A stretch of DNA of 64,000 nt from Akebia trifoliata (GCA_017979445.1 CM030714.1:15867892-15931891); one strand, 5' to 3'; positions 33,062 to 46,538 are shown, numbered from the stretch's first letter. The notes: generated from the letters alone by a model not told the origin. Numbers and translations are program-made.

Positions 33062-35095
33062 TGTAATATCCCGAATTTTTGACTCGTATCTCAAAGAAAC
33101 TAAATGGTGATATTTTAAGAAAAATTTCGAAATAGGGCCTTAGAGTAAAATACTCAGATATTGTTATGTTCATTTTCAAGAAAAATCGACTTCGCCATTA
33201 GATTCAAAAAGGTCGAAATATGTACTTTAGCTTGTAAGTAAGTTCGAATTCGAGTTCGGATGAAAAAATTATGAAATCCTCGAATTTTGTGTTGAGTGGG
33301 ACCCAAAACAGTGACATTTCGTTAGAGCTAGAATCAGGAAAATTCAATATCACCATTAGATTCGTAATGAAAAAAATACTCAAAATGGAATACTTATTCG
33401 TCATTTTTTGAGTCCGAATAGTTAAGTTATCGTCAAAACTAGAAATAATGGAAAAATTACAAAGATGCCCTCAGCCATTTTTTATTTAAAAGAAAGTTGA
33501 CTTTCTTTTAATTCTTCCTTTTCTTCTCTAAAGAACCAAAAACCAGCCCACTCTCAACCCAAGGGTTTCGACCCATTCCCGTCAAGTTCTAGCGCAAATG
33601 AGGCCGAGTTGAACCTTGACGAAGAAGACAAAATTGTCAGTTACGATGAAAGCTACAACCTCATCCTCTTTGTTTGTCCATTCTCGTTCGTCTTCCCCAT
33701 CCTACATAAAAAATCAGTCCTTTAGTTCGAATGAACCTCAACACACTCCATCCGAAAGCTTCATCGAGTTAGGAGTTAGGTCTATCTTCATTGTAGAAGA
33801 GAAGGAGAGCATCGTGGTTGGATGCTTTGTAAACCCTCGCTCATTTTGCATCCCAGTCAGCTCAATCTCGACTCTCGTGCCATCTAACCTTGATTTGTAG
33901 TGCTAGCTCATTACTTTTGGCTTGCACGAACTTCAATAGGGGACTTTCACTTCCTATTGGAAATCGTAGTTTTTGAAATATGCATTTAGGAAATGTTATC
34001 GAACATATGTCGAGTTTATAAATTGTATAAATCTTTATTTGATTTGCAATCCATGTTAGAAATAGAGTTTTGATGTGTTTTTATCAAGCTTAAACATTAA
34101 ATTCGTGGGTGGGTTGAAGGATTCGAAGAATGGAAGAGAAATCCAAAAAATAGATCGAAAAATCGAAAGTTCATGAATTTGTTCAGTGTTGTCGGCAGGA
34201 GTTGGCAGTGTCACTGCTATTTGCCGCAAGCCATTCTGGCGATTCCACCGCCAGAATCAAGCTTCTGCCATTGACAGCCACTGTCAGAAATGTTTGATCA
34301 AAACTAACTTCTGACTTTCGGGTTACTCTCCTCATGACTTACACATGTTTTCCCACCCTTTATTTCATTAAAAATAATTTAAGTAAATGTTCTCTTTAAG
34401 TTCTTTAATGAAATTAAGGTTTTACCCCTATTTTGGAACAATGGGAATGGTTTCGAGATCCAAATCTCAAAGGATCAAAATCCGAATTTTGGTTTCAAGA
34501 ACAAAACGTAAATTTTGACGTTTTCGACAAAATTTCAAAAGTTAATATCTTTCGCGTTACTTTGAATTAAGTTATAAAAATTATATGGTGTCGAATCTGG
34601 TGTTCAAGGCTTTCATTTCCAAAAATCTGTTTTTGATTTTAAGAACTTTGAAAATTTGATTTTTCGACATTTAACAACCAAATTTTCACCAACTTTTTCA
34701 ATTTTGACAGTTTGAATTCGCGTACTTATTTAACAAAAATTTGATAGTTTTTTTTATTGGATGATCAAAATGAAATTGAAAGCTTGAAAAAAAGGTTTTG
34801 TTTGAAAAGTTAAGGAGTGAAAATATCGAAAAATGGGAAAATGGATGAAATGGAAAAATGTCAAAATCATACTTGAGGGGTGATGTTTACATTTTATAAT
34901 GATGTGTTATGTGTAGGTTGGTGAAGGGATATCCAGGGATACTGATTGATTGCATGTTTATTTAAATTATGTTGGTGTTGAGGCTCCGAGTTCAGTTATT
35001 TATTTTAGACCGGGTGGCTACAGTTGCATGGTAGAAAATTGAGTATCCATTCTCAACCTTGTATGGTTAATTTCCCTTTTGTTTTCAAATGAAAA

Positions 35096-35186
<91 letters not shown>

Positions 35187-36423
35187 CTGTTAAAGAGCCT
35201 GTGAATGCCTGAAAGGATAGTGCGTCATATCATCCGTAGTGATATACTATCCTCGATTGTACAGTAGGGACCACCAAGCTCATACGTGGTATGGGACACA
35301 TATGAAAGTGGAGTCACAATTAGAATCCGGATTCATTCTTTTCTATCTTTACCAGTGAACTTGTATATGAATGGATTTGTATAATTTGGGAATCCCATGC
35401 ACACCTGATAGGCATAGACGAAGATGATTAATCAGTGATCACTAACAATCTAGTAGTAGTCAAACGTTTCGACATATTGAAAAGAGACCTATTGTTACGG
35501 TCACATCAAACGGCTAGCCTGAGCCTGATAAATGGTCTCGTAAGTGTGGTAAACAGCGACTAGCCACAAAATCAGGAACCAATGCTTTATTTTGGAATAT
35601 CATGTCCTGACTGGGAATGATCTAGTCGTGAATCCCAACTCTCTAATTTTACTACTCCACCATTGTGTAATATGTATCTGTTGTTCTATTTTGAATTATA
35701 AACTGCAAATCATGTTTACTACTTTAATGTTGTCAATTATATTTGCATAAGAATGAAAATGTATGATGACTATTGATAACTGATGTTATGTGAACTTTTA
35801 AAATGTGTAGTTGCTCATCCCTAGCTATATGTTGTTAATCGTAGTTTAATTTGTAAAATCTTTGCATGTTTTGAAATGAATTAGTATGATTACTCGATCA
35901 TGTTAGGTGAGGTTATTAGTAGGAATTGCTTGTGGACCTACTAGATAACCATTGTTACTCACCCTTTCCTTCATATTTCTCTTTTAATTTCAGAACTTGC
36001 AGTAACCGAGGCAAGCGCAAAGTCGACAAGTGAGGAGTACTTGGTTTGTTAGATCAGCAACCAGAGTCTGTTGTATGGTGAGCATTAAGGCTATACCCTT
36101 TAGTGGGGTCAGTTTCATCGAGGATGTATATAGATTTTGGGGTTGAGTATTAGGATCATGTTAATGAGAGCATTTTTATAATTTTGTATATTGTAAACTT
36201 CTTCACTCGGATCTACTCATGTGTTGGATATAGTTAGTCTTCCGCTATTATTTTCGTGTTTGCATTTTTATATACAGGATTCATTGTATATTAGATATTC
36301 AGGTTTTCGAGTTCCGTAGAACGCTAACATAAACAGAGGGAGCCATGTCCAAAATTCGAGGTGTTACCTAATACCTTAAGGTTTGACCTTGGGTTTTGTG
36401 TTAGCGTTTGGCGGGGCGCCACA
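33062..36423 (+). repeat. Element 2 5' LTR
   Basis: 3362 bp, begins TGTAATATCCCGAATT and ends GCGGGGCGCCACA. It contains a GC-rich hairpin (TTCTGGCG...CGCCAGAA, about 34234-34256), a (TA)n(TG)n microsatellite, and a Ser-rich open frame at 33616-33900 that also exists in the 3' LTR. Confidence 0.87.
35098..35184. repeat. Compound (TA)n(TG)n microsatellite in LTR
   Basis: About 52 nt of TA followed by about 36 nt of TG. A shorter TA run sits at the equivalent place in other LTR copies (13958, 19127, 44031). Confidence 0.92.
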
Positions 36424-36425
36424 GA

Positions 36426-36441
36426 TGGTATCACAACATAG
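36426..36441 (+). other. Element 2 primer binding site
   Basis: TGGTATCACAACATAG begins 3 nt after the LTR end. Its first eight bases match the iMet primer site (TGGTATCAGAGC); the rest has drifted. Confidence 0.7.
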
Positions 36442-36715
36442 TATTAGATCCGTATGAGATACAAATCTGCTATGTTTTGGAAAATAGGCTGATGCCACAA
36501 ATATTAGAAATAATTATAGAATGTCAATCGGTATCCGACATCCGAGCTCATCAGTAGTTCCATATTAGGAGTGCGAGCTCTTCTGTGTCTAGAAGTCCGT
36601 AGAGCGTAGGTCTAAGATAAGATTCTAAGTTCATTTTGTTAGTAATGAAAATGATATTCATTACTAGTTTTCTTTTTATAATTGTAGTTAATGTTTTCAT
36701 AAGAATGATGTTGGC

Positions 36716-37850
36716 ATGGTTCCGAAAAATACCTTGCTTCTGATAAATAGTAGATTACTGAACTTGCAGGTTAGGAAAGATGCAAGGAAATATAGTTACA
36801 ACGGACCCGTGACAAGGAGTCAAAATGGTGGGGAAGACTTACCTAGGTTGAATAAACTTACAAAGATAGAACAGTTGATAGAAACAGTCTCTGAGTTATC
36901 CTAGAGTCAGGTTTGCATGGAAAGAAGACAATCGGAAATGTTTGAGGCGCAAATGATCATGGTGGGTCAATTGACAAAAAGATTAAAGATAATCGAAGAA
37001 AAACTCGACCACCATCTTAAGGATGAATCCCAACAGGACCTAAGAGAAAATTTCCCAACATAAGGAGTACCACGAGAAGAAATAGGGATGGTATAATCAT
37101 CGCCTCAAAGCCTAGTAGAAGAAAGGCAGTTTAGACCTAATAAGAGGCAAACAATTACAAAACTAGCAAAGTCGCAGGAAAAACAACCATACATAAGAAG
37201 CGAGACTATAGAAATACCTGCTCAAAAGATGAAAGAATTTTGCAAGAAACAACAACACATGCTACTAAATCAGTCAAAAGAAAGAGTAGTGGCATGCTAT
37301 GAATATGGTAAGTTGGGACATATAGGAGAGCAATGCTAGAGTCAACGTCGACCGATTAAAGATGCGTGCTCAAAAAGATGTTAGATGGGCCAATTCAAGG
37401 AACAATGAGGTCATCGGATTTTAACAAGGTTGATAACATACTTATACCATCACCGACCGATCGAACTAGCGGCTGAAAACAAGAAGGGATGGAATTACAG
37501 ATGTCCCAAGGATAGACTATTTGACCCCCGGCCTTTCTTCCTTCTAGATCAGACCCGGCCAAAAGGCCGATGTATTTGAGGCCAATCGCCCATGGATTAG
37601 TTTACCCACAGTATAGAGCTACTCTCACATTGAGTTGTAGGGTTCCCTCATCACTGAGTCATAGAGCAGTTGGAACTCCGATGATGCCAACAAAGCTAAG
37701 AGTACCAACAAGGTAGGCTCTAGTTTACCAACTGCCCACACCACAGAAATCTATGAAAAAAAATCGTTGACATGTTACACGTGTAGTCAGGTGGGACATA
37801 TCAGGAGAGAGTGCCATCAATCATAGTCGCCAATTGGGGTTGTGACCCAA
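36716..37850 (+). pseudogene. Element 2 gag with two zinc knuckles
   Basis: Begins MVPKNTLLLINSRLLNLQV, then a basic and coiled-coil-like stretch (MIMVGQLTKRLKIIEEKLDH). The first knuckle is CYEYGKLGHIGEQC (about 37296-37338; its second Cys is replaced by Tyr/Glu spacing) and the second CYTCSQVGHIRREC (about 37767-37814), a good C-X2-C-X4-H-X4-C box. Several in-frame stops break it. It would package element RNA. Confidence 0.78.
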
Positions 37851-37879
37851 AAGAAAGCACCTGTCTCCAACGAAGTTTT

Positions 37880-39170
37880 GGAAGGTATAGTTTCTAATTA
37901 TAATAATAGAAATTGGAGTTCTATTCAATACTGACTCCTTTAGATCATATACTTCTGCTAAGATTTTGCACACTTGCTAAAGCTAGAAATTATCGAGATG
38001 AGTCGAGTAATAAAACTATCTACACCTCTGGGTGACTATGATTGATAAAAACTTATTGAGTACTATGAGACAAAGAATATTGATGAGATAGGCACAATAA
38101 GGTAGGGTAGAAATAAATATTGTGAATGGAGATGCATATTGTGGGGATGAGTGTGTTTATAACATGATAATAATAGGGAGTTGAATTGTGTGAGTAAAGG
38201 CTAAAAGTAATTGTTGGTAAGTGATATTTAGAATGATATGGTGTCAAATGATGGGAGTAAGGCAGTGTGTGGTGATGGTAAATATTAGGGGGTATAGGCA
38301 ATATGGAAAGGTTAATAATAGTAACATATTGAATGAGGGTAGCTTAGACCTTTCGGATCGGAAAGATTGGGAGAAAGGATTTTATTTTCTTGTGAAGCCT
38401 TGTGAAGAAATAACGTGGTTTGGAAGATTAAGTAGGCACCTACAGAATATAGGTGTGCAATTTGAAACTGAAATTTTGTATGTGACAAAAATGAACGAGT
38501 ATTTGGAGGTAAACTTGATGTGTAAAAGATGCATTTCATTAGGAGAGGTAAGAAATAAATTTATGAATAGTGGAGCATGTTGGATTTGAGGATTGTATAA
38601 GTTAAAAATATTGTTAAAAAGATTAGAATTACAGTAGGGAAGAGTTAGATAGAAAATGTGGTTTTAAAAGCAAGGTGAGTCAATGTAAGATGCGTGAAAG
38701 AATAATTTTGTGACAATGTTGCATTAATAGTGACGAAATGGAGTTGTGAGAAAATGGATGAAGAAGGTAAGATAACAATATTGCTTATGAATGGAAATTC
38801 ATGAGAGATAGTTGTGAGATTTGTAAAGGTTAATTGTAGTAATATCAGTATTGGATGATAAGTGAAAATATGTATGATTTAGGCAAAATAAACTTTCATG
38901 AATAAGGATTAATTGATGTTACAATGATATCGAAGCAGTAATTAGTCAATACTGTGATTTTAGGAGTTAAGTAAGAAAGCGTGTGAATTGCAACTTATGT
39001 GACCGTTTGAAGTAGTTGAACAGATTTTGAGCAGGTTCATTGCATGTTCCACGTGTCCATACTGAAGAAGTATTTTCCAGACCCTTCACTCGTGGTTAGT
39101 TTGCGAAACAATTTATTTGATGTAGGATTTATCGTCTTGATTAAGGTTTTAAATCATGAAGATTATGACA
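37880..39170 (+). pseudogene. Element 2 pol remnant (protease edge and integrase tail)
   Basis: FAHLLKLE...IKLSTPLGDY (about 37960-38045) is the protease middle. FHVSILKKYFPDPS (about 39045-39090) is the C-terminal integrase motif of gypsy elements. Between them I recognise no RT, RNase H or integrase core; the 122-residue frame at 38221-38589 has no known motif. A large internal deletion or replacement is the simplest reading. Confidence 0.65.
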
Positions 39171-39728
39171 AAGGCCTTGAGGAGATATCAGGGTAAGCAG
39201 AACATAGAATATTGAGTCGATTGTAGAGATATTGGTGTATTGGGAATAAATGTTTTGATTAGATTTGTGAAGTAGTGTTAGTAAATACTTGCATTAAAGT
39301 AGTGGTGTGTTTGCAGTAACATTGCGTATTGAGGAGTAATTTTCATTGTAAGTACAAGCAAGCGTAATAAACGATATAGTTGGTGAGAAAAATGAAGATA
39401 AAATATAGAGAAGATGTGACAGGATTATTGATAGAGATTGGTGGGAAATTGGTATAATGTGAGTGGATTGTCGTCTTAGGGCTATACTAATAATGGATTA
39501 TCTAGAGTATGAGTTTGAATTGAAGCGATTAATTAATGAATGTGTTGGGTGACGTAATATAGGTGACATAAGGTTTATGAGTTATAAACGAAATTGACTT
39601 GTGACCAAGAATAGATGATAATCGAATATAGGTGTTGTTTTGTACATGTCTGATTAGTAGAATGGCAGCAAAGCTTGATAAGGTATGATTTCAATTTTGA
39701 GGAAATTTTTTTTGTTAAGGGGGGAGAA
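39171..39728 (+). other. Element 2 conserved 3' non-coding region and PPT
   Basis: Closely resembles 16925-17409 of the nested element (shared AGAGAAGATGTGA, GAATGTGTTGGGT, AATAGATGATAATCGAA). It ends in the polypurine tract AAGGGGGGAGAA at the 3' LTR. No coding potential. Confidence 0.75.
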
Positions 39729-42192
39729 TGTAATACCTTGAATTTTGGCTTGTATCTCAAAGAAACCAAATGGTCATATTTTAAGGAAAATTCTGAAATA
39801 AGGACTTAGAGTAAAATACTCAGATATTGTTATGTTCATTTTCAAGGAAAATCGAATTCGCCATTATATTCAAAAAGGTCAAAATATTTATTTTAGTCTG
39901 TAAGTAAGTTCGAATTCGAGTTTGGATAAAAAAGTTATGAAATCCTAGAATTTAGTGTTGAGTGGGACCCAAAACAGTGAAATTTTCTTAGAGTGAGAAT
40001 CAGGAAATCAACGTCACCATTAGATCTGCAATGAAAAAAATACTCAAAATGGAATACTCATTCGTCATTTTTCGAGTCCGAATAGTTAAGTTATCGCAAA
40101 AACTAGAAATAATGGAAAAATTACAAAGATACCCTCAGCCATTTTTTATTTAAAAGAAAGTTGACTTTCTTTTAATTTTTTCTCTTCTCCAAAGAACCAA
40201 AAACTAGCCCATTCTCAACCCAAGGGTTTTGACCCATTCCCGTCAAGTTATAACGCAAACGAGGCTGAGTTGAACCTTGACGACGAAGGCAAAGTTGTCG
40301 TCTACAACGAGAGCTACAACCTCACTCTCTTTGTTTGTCCATTCTCGTTTTTCTTCCCCATCCTCCATAAAAAACAAGCCATGTAGTTCGAGTGAACCTC
40401 AACACACTCCATCCGAAGGCTTTATCGAGTTAAGAGTTAGGTCTATCTTCATTGTAGAAGATAAGGAAAACGCTATCGTTAGATGCTTTGCAAACCCTCA
40501 CTTATTTTGCATCTAAGTTAGTCTAACCTTGACTCTTGTGCCATCCAACCTTGATTTGTAGTGCTAGCTCATCATCTTTAGTTTCCACGAAATTTGGTAG
40601 GGGACTTTCACTTCCTGTTGGTAACAGTAGTTTTCGAAATATGCATTTAGGAAATGTTATCGAACATATGTTGAGTTTATAAATTGTAGAAACCCTTATT
40701 TGATTTGCAATCTATGTTAGAAATAGAGTTTTGATATGTTTCTATCAAGTTTAAATGTTAAATTCATGGGTGGGTCGATGGATTTGAAGAATGGAAGAGA
40801 AAACCCAAAAATGGATCAAAAAATCGAAAGTTTGTGAATTTGTTCAGTGTTGCCAGCAGGAGCTGGTGGTGCCACCGCCACCTGTCGCAGACCATTCTGG
40901 CGGTTCCACCACCAGAATCAAGCTTCTACTACAGACAGCTACCATCAGAAATGTTTGTCAGTAGGAGCCGGCGGTGCCACCGCCACTTGCCATCGACAAC
41001 CACCGTCAGAAATGTTTGATAAAAATTGACTTTTGACTTTTGGGTTGCTCTCCTCATGACTTATACATGTTTTCCCACCTATTATTTCATTAAAAACATT
41101 TAAGTAAATGTCTTTTTTAAATTCTTTAATAAAATTATTGTTTTACCCCCCATTTCAGAACAATGGGAATGGTTTCGAGATCCAAATCTAAATAGATCAA
41201 AATCCGAATTTTGGTTTCAAGAACAAAACGTAAATTTCAACGTTTTCAGCAAAATTTCAAAAGTTAATATCTTTCGCATTACTTTGAATTAAGCTATAAA
41301 AATTACATGGTGTAAAATCTCGTGTTCAAAGCTTTCATTTTCAAAAATCCATTTTTGATTTTAAGAACTTTAAAAAATCAAGTTTTCGACACTTAGTCAA
41401 ATTTTCATCAGTTTTTCTAGTTTTGGCAATTTGACTTCACGTACTTATTTGGATCCCGTTTTAACAAAAAATTGATAGTTTTTTTATTGGATGATCAAAA
41501 TGAAATTGAAAGCTTGAAATGAAGATTTGGTTTGAAAAGTTGAGGAGTGAAAACATTAAAAAAATAAGAAAATGGAAAAAAAGAATTACACCCGAGGGTG
41601 ATGTCTACATTTTACAATGACTTGTTATGTGTAGGTTGGTGAAGGGATATCCAGGAATAATGATTGGTGGCATATGCTCTGAGTTCTGTGATTTATTTTA
41701 GGTCGGGTGGCCACAGTTGCATGGTAGAAAATTGGATATCCATTCTCAAACTTGTGAGTTATTAAAGAGCCTGTGAATGTCTAAAAGAATAGTGCGTCAC
41801 ATTATCCGTAGTGGTGTACTATCTTGGGATGTACGGTAGGAACCACCAAGCTCATACGTGGTATGAGACACGTATGAGAGTGGATTCACAATTGGAATCT
41901 AGGTCCATTCCTTTCTGTCTTTACCAGTGAACTTGTATTATAAAGGTGATCGTATATGAATAGAGTTGTATAATTTGGGAATCACATGCATGCCTGATAG
42001 GTATAGACGAAGATGATTAGTCAGTGATCACTAACAATCTAATAGTAGTTAAACATTCTAACACATCAAAAATAGACCTATTGTTACGGTCACGTCAAAC
42101 GACCAACCTTAGCCAAATAAATGATCCCGCAAGTGTGGTAAACAGTGACCAACCGTAAAATCAGGAACTAATGCTTTATTTTGAAATATCAT
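39729..42192 (+). repeat. Element 2 3' LTR, truncated by an inverted LTR
   Basis: Begins TGTAATACCTTGAATT. It is collinear with the 5' LTR up to TTTGAAATATCAT, where a reverse LTR end (TGTGGCGCC) starts at 42193. It lacks the TA/TG microsatellite of the 5' LTR and has the hairpin region duplicated (40845-40925 and 40955-41010). Confidence 0.82.
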
Positions 42193-45100
42193 TGTGGCGC
42201 CTCGCCATATGCTAACACAAAGCCTCATGTTAGATCTCGAGGTACTAGGTGGTGTCCCGAAATTTCGGCATGGTCTCTTATGTCTATGTTAGCATTCTAA
42301 GGCGTTCAACTTGTTTTACTTGATAAGCAAAATCTACAATATCTTGTATATACATACAAGAACAGAATAACATCGAAAAATCTATATACATCTAGCCATG
42401 TAAGGTAGATTATAGTGTGAAAGGATAAACAATATATATGATTCTACTGAAAATCCCTACTCTAAGAAAAATCCTAATGCTCAATACAAAATCTATAATA
42501 CTACTTCTGGTCTAACCGACACCACTAGGGGATATAATCGTAGTACTTACTAGGTAATGGACTCTGGTTGTCAATCTGATCCACCAGATGGCCCCCACTC
42601 GTCGGTTCTACGCCCGCCTCGCCAACTGCAAGCTTTGAAACTAAAAAAATAGGAAGGAAAAGGTAAGTAACAATGGTTATCCAGTAGGGAAATAAACAAT
42701 TTCTGCCAATAACCTCTCCTAACATGAATGAATAAGTATATTGAATCATTGTGACTCCCCGCCAAACGCTAACACAAATCCCAAGGCCACCTCGAGGCAT
42801 TAGGTGGAGCCTCGAAATTTCGGCATGGTCTCCTCTGTTTATGTTAGCATTCAACGGAACACAAAACCTGATAATCCAAGTTATAACAGAACCTGTATAT
42901 AAAGATGTAGATACAGGAAAATAACAGTGGAAGACTAATTACATCTAATATATCAATAGATCAGAGTGCGGAAGTTTAGCGATATACATGATTACAAAAA
43001 ATTTAACCTCACTCTAACACAACCCTAAGACTCAACTTCAAAATATGTATACACCTGGACGAACTAACTACACAAAAGGGGTATGGCCCTAGTGCTCATC
43101 ATGCAACAAATTCTGATCGTCGACCTGACCGACCAGGTATTCCTCATTTATCGACTCTACCCCTGCTTCCGTAACTGCAAGTGCTGAAGCTAAAAAAAAA
43201 TAGGCAGGAAAGGGTGAGTAACAATGGTTACCCAGTAGGTCCACAAACAATTCCTACTAATAACATCACCTAACGTGATCGAATAATCATACTGCATCGT
43301 TTCAAAACATGCAAGTTTTACAATTGAAACTACGATTAATTGGTAAATACAGCCAGGGATAAGCAACTAAACAGTTTAAAAGTTACACATAACATCAATC
43401 ATTCATACTCATTATACATTTGCCCTTTTATGCAAATACAGTTGACAACATTGAAATAATAGACATGTTTTACAGTTTATAATTTGAAATATAACAACAG
43501 ATACATAATACAAGTGGTGGAGTAATGGAATTTGAGCGTTGGGATTCATGACTGGATCCGTCCCAGTCGGGACATGATGTTACTACATAAATCTGTCTTT
43601 TAGTTCCTGATTTTGTGGCTGGTCGTGTCTACCACGCTTGCGAGACCATTTATCCTGCTCAGGCTGGCCGTTTGACGTGACCGTAAGCAATGGGTCTCTT
43701 TTCGATGTGTCAGAACGTTCGACTACTACTAGAGTGTTAGTGATCACTGACCAATCATCTTCGCCTATGCCTATCAGGCGTGCATGTGATTCCCAAAATA
43801 GCACTCCACTCGTATACGACCACCTTTACAATACACGTTCACTGGTAAAGATAAGAAAGGAATGAACCCGGATTCCAGTTGTGACTCCACTCTCATACAC
43901 GTCCCATACCATGTATAAGCTTGGTGGTCCCTACCGTACATCCCAAGATAGTGCATCCCTCCGGATGATGTGACGCACTATCCCTTCAGGCATTCACAAA
44001 TCCTTTAACAGCTCACAAAATAGCTACGTATATATATGATTTTTCATTTAAAACAAAAGGAAAATTAACAGAATAGGGTTGAGAATGGATATACAGTTCC
44101 TACCATGCAACTGTGGCCACCCGGCCTAAAAATAAAAAACAGTACTCAGCGCATGCGCTAACATAATCATAAATAAACATGCAACCCTTTCATTAATAAC
44201 CTGGATATCCTTTCACCAACCTACACACAACATACAATGTAAAATGCAGACATCACCCCTCGGGTGTGATCTGACATTTTACCGTTCATTCATTTTTCCC
44301 ATTCTCTCGATATTCTCACTTTTCATCTTTTCAAATCAACCATCCATTTCCAATCTTTCAAAGTCATTCTTTTGGTCTTTCCATTGAAAACTATCAAAGT
44401 TTATTCAAAAACAAGGTCCCGGTGATGCACGAGACCAAAGCTGTTAAAAACAAGGAAAGCTGATGAAAATTTGGCTAAGTGTTGGAAACTCAAATTTTCA
44501 AAGTTCTCGAAATTGAAAATGAGTTTTTCGAAATGAAAGTCTCGATCACGAGATTTGAGACCATATAGTTTTTGTAATCTAATTCAAATTAATGCGAAAG
44601 TTATTACATTTTGAAAACTTGCCTAAAACGTCAAAAACTACATCTTGTTCTTAAAACCAAAATTTAGATTTTGATCCTTTGAGATTCGGATCTCGAAACC
44701 ATTTCTATTATTCCGAAATGGGGGGTAAAATTTTAATTTCATTAAAGAACTTACAGAGGACATTTACTTAAATGTTTTTAATGCAATGAAGGGTAGAAAA
44801 TCAAGTATATGCAATGGGGGAGTCAGGCCAAGAGTCAAGAGTTTGTTTATAACTCAAAAAGATGTTATTGGCAGCAGAAGCTTGTTCTGTCGGTGGAACC
44901 GACAGTTCCTGCCGACAGAAGATACTTATCGGCGGCAGAAGCTTCATTCTGTCGGTGGAACCGACATAATGGTCATCGGTGAGTGTCGGTGGGACCGACG
45001 GTCCTGCCGTCAACACTGAACTTCCTTGCGATTTTTGGGTTTTTCGATCCCTTCTTCGGATCTTTGTTCCGTTCTTCAAACCCCTCAGCCCACCCACAAA

Positions 45101-46199
45101 TTCAACATTAAAAACATAGATAAAACACATCAAATCCCTATTTCTAGCATAAATTTCAATTCAAACAAAGATTTCTACGATTTAACAAACAATAAGTTTT
45201 ATTGAAACAACCTAAATGCACATTTTCATAAATCTAAAGTTACCAATAGGAATCGAAAGTCCTCTACTTGTTTGTGGTTGCCAATGGTGATGAATCAACA
45301 CTAAGGATCAATGTTTGATGGCTCGAAGTTCCGGAAGTGGTTGAACTCGGGTGCCAACGGAGTGGTTTGTTGTGAAACCCTCTTTGAAGGTGTTCTCCCC
45401 ACTTTCTAATGACCAACAACAACTCTCCTACGATTTGTATGAGGTTCCAAGTGATTATAAACAAACCCACTTGCTGATTCTTGTGGGAGACCAAGAGAAA
45501 AGAAGAGGAAATGGAGGTTGGATGGGGTGAGGACGTAGAGCTCGACAACACCGACAATATTTCCTTCTTCGTCGAGGTTCAACTCGGCTTCGTTCGCGCT
45601 AGAACTTGATGGAAATGGGTTGAAACCCTTTGGTTGAAAAATGGCTGTCGTTTGGGATTTCTTAGAGTAGAAGAGAAATGAATGAAATAAAAGAAATCAT
45701 ATTTCTTTTATAACAAAGCTGAGGGCATACTTGTAATTTTCTCATAATTTCTAGTTTCGATAATAAGTTAACTATTCGGACTCGAAAATTGACAAGTGAG
45801 TTTACCATTTCGAATAATTTTTCGTTGCGAACCTAACGGTGTCATAAAATCTTTCTGATTCTTACTCTAACGAAATTCCACTATTTGTGTCCCACTTAAC
45901 GCGAAATTCGAGGATTTTATAACTTTTCCAACCGAAATCGAATTTGAACTTGCTTACAGGCTAATATATATATTTCGATCATTTTGAACCTAACGGCGAA
46001 GTCAATTTTCCTTGAATTTAATCATAACAATATTAGAGTATTTTACTTTAAGTCTCTCCTTCGATATTTCTCTCAAAATCTCACCATTTAATTTCCTCGA
46101 GATATGAGTTGAAAATCCAGGTTGTTACAATCATTTTAACATATACAAAGTTTTACAGAAGAAACTACGATTAACTGATACATATAGCCAGGGATGAGC
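42193..46199 (-). mobile_element. Reverse-oriented LTR fragment, split by a solo LTR
   Basis: The parts 42193-42749 and 46130-46199 together read as the 3' end of an element-2-type LTR on the minus strand (starting TGTGGCGCCTCGCC). They rejoin cleanly around the solo LTR at 42750-46129. The rest of this LTR is missing after 46199 (GGGATGAGCAA, then unrelated sequence). Confidence 0.78.
42750..46129 (-). mobile_element. Solo LTR of the element-2 family (3.38 kb)
   Basis: Begins TGTGACTCCCCGCC and ends CCAGGTTGTTACA, with a perfect 5-bp TSD ATCAT (42745-42749 and 46130-46134). On the minus strand it is a full-length LTR. It holds a cluster of GC-rich hairpins (TGTCGGTGGAACCGACA and variants, 44890-45005). 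Coding-looking frames such as 44801-45133 are inside the LTR and not genes. Confidence 0.9.
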
Positions 46200-46538
46200 A
46201 ATGATGGAACTATTGTTGTTCTTCCCACCGGAGTTAATAGTAATCTTACTTTTACCTTACTTGTGGGGCAAGTAGGGGATCGAACTCAAGAGAAAGGAGG
46301 AGTAGAGTTAAGCTAAGAGGATAAAATTTAATTAACCAAAAGAAATTAAAACTATTTTTCTTTGTATTTTTGAAGTTATAAGAAGATTTAAAGTTGCTAA
46401 AAAATTAACTAAAGTAAATGAAGTTAAAAGCAATTAAACTTATGAAATTAAAATACCATTGGAGGTGGATCTACCTAGAACATGTTGATGAGAAATTCCT
46501 AATCTCTAGCTTTTTTATAACTCAATCGTTAGGGCTTG
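46200..46538. other. Unassigned sequence between retroelements
   Basis: About 340 bp, AT-rich, with TGTGGGGCAAGTAGGGGATC and an A-rich middle. No family recognised. Confidence 0.4.

Larger units (their letters stand above)
33062..42192 (+). mobile_element. Element 2: non-autonomous Ty3/gypsy element with 3.4-kb LTRs
   Basis: 5' LTR 33062-36423, iMet-type PBS, gag with two zinc knuckles, protease remnant, the last bit of integrase, a conserved non-coding 3' region, PPT AAGGGGGGAGAA, then the 3' LTR from 39729. RT, RNase H and the integrase core are missing from the 3.3-kb interior. The 3' LTR is cut at 42192, where a reverse-oriented LTR of the same family begins. The LTR family also forms the nested element at 12726-20507. 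Confidence 0.85.

Noticed and set aside
38221..38589. 122-residue frame as a novel protein
   Set aside because: It is inside the interior of element 2, lacks any motif I know and is surrounded by broken pol remnants. It might be unrelated captured sequence, but nothing supports a gene.
44786..45133. Overlapping frames on both strands (77 and 110 residues)
   Set aside because: They are located in the hairpin cluster of the solo LTR; the open frames reflect repeated GC-rich units.
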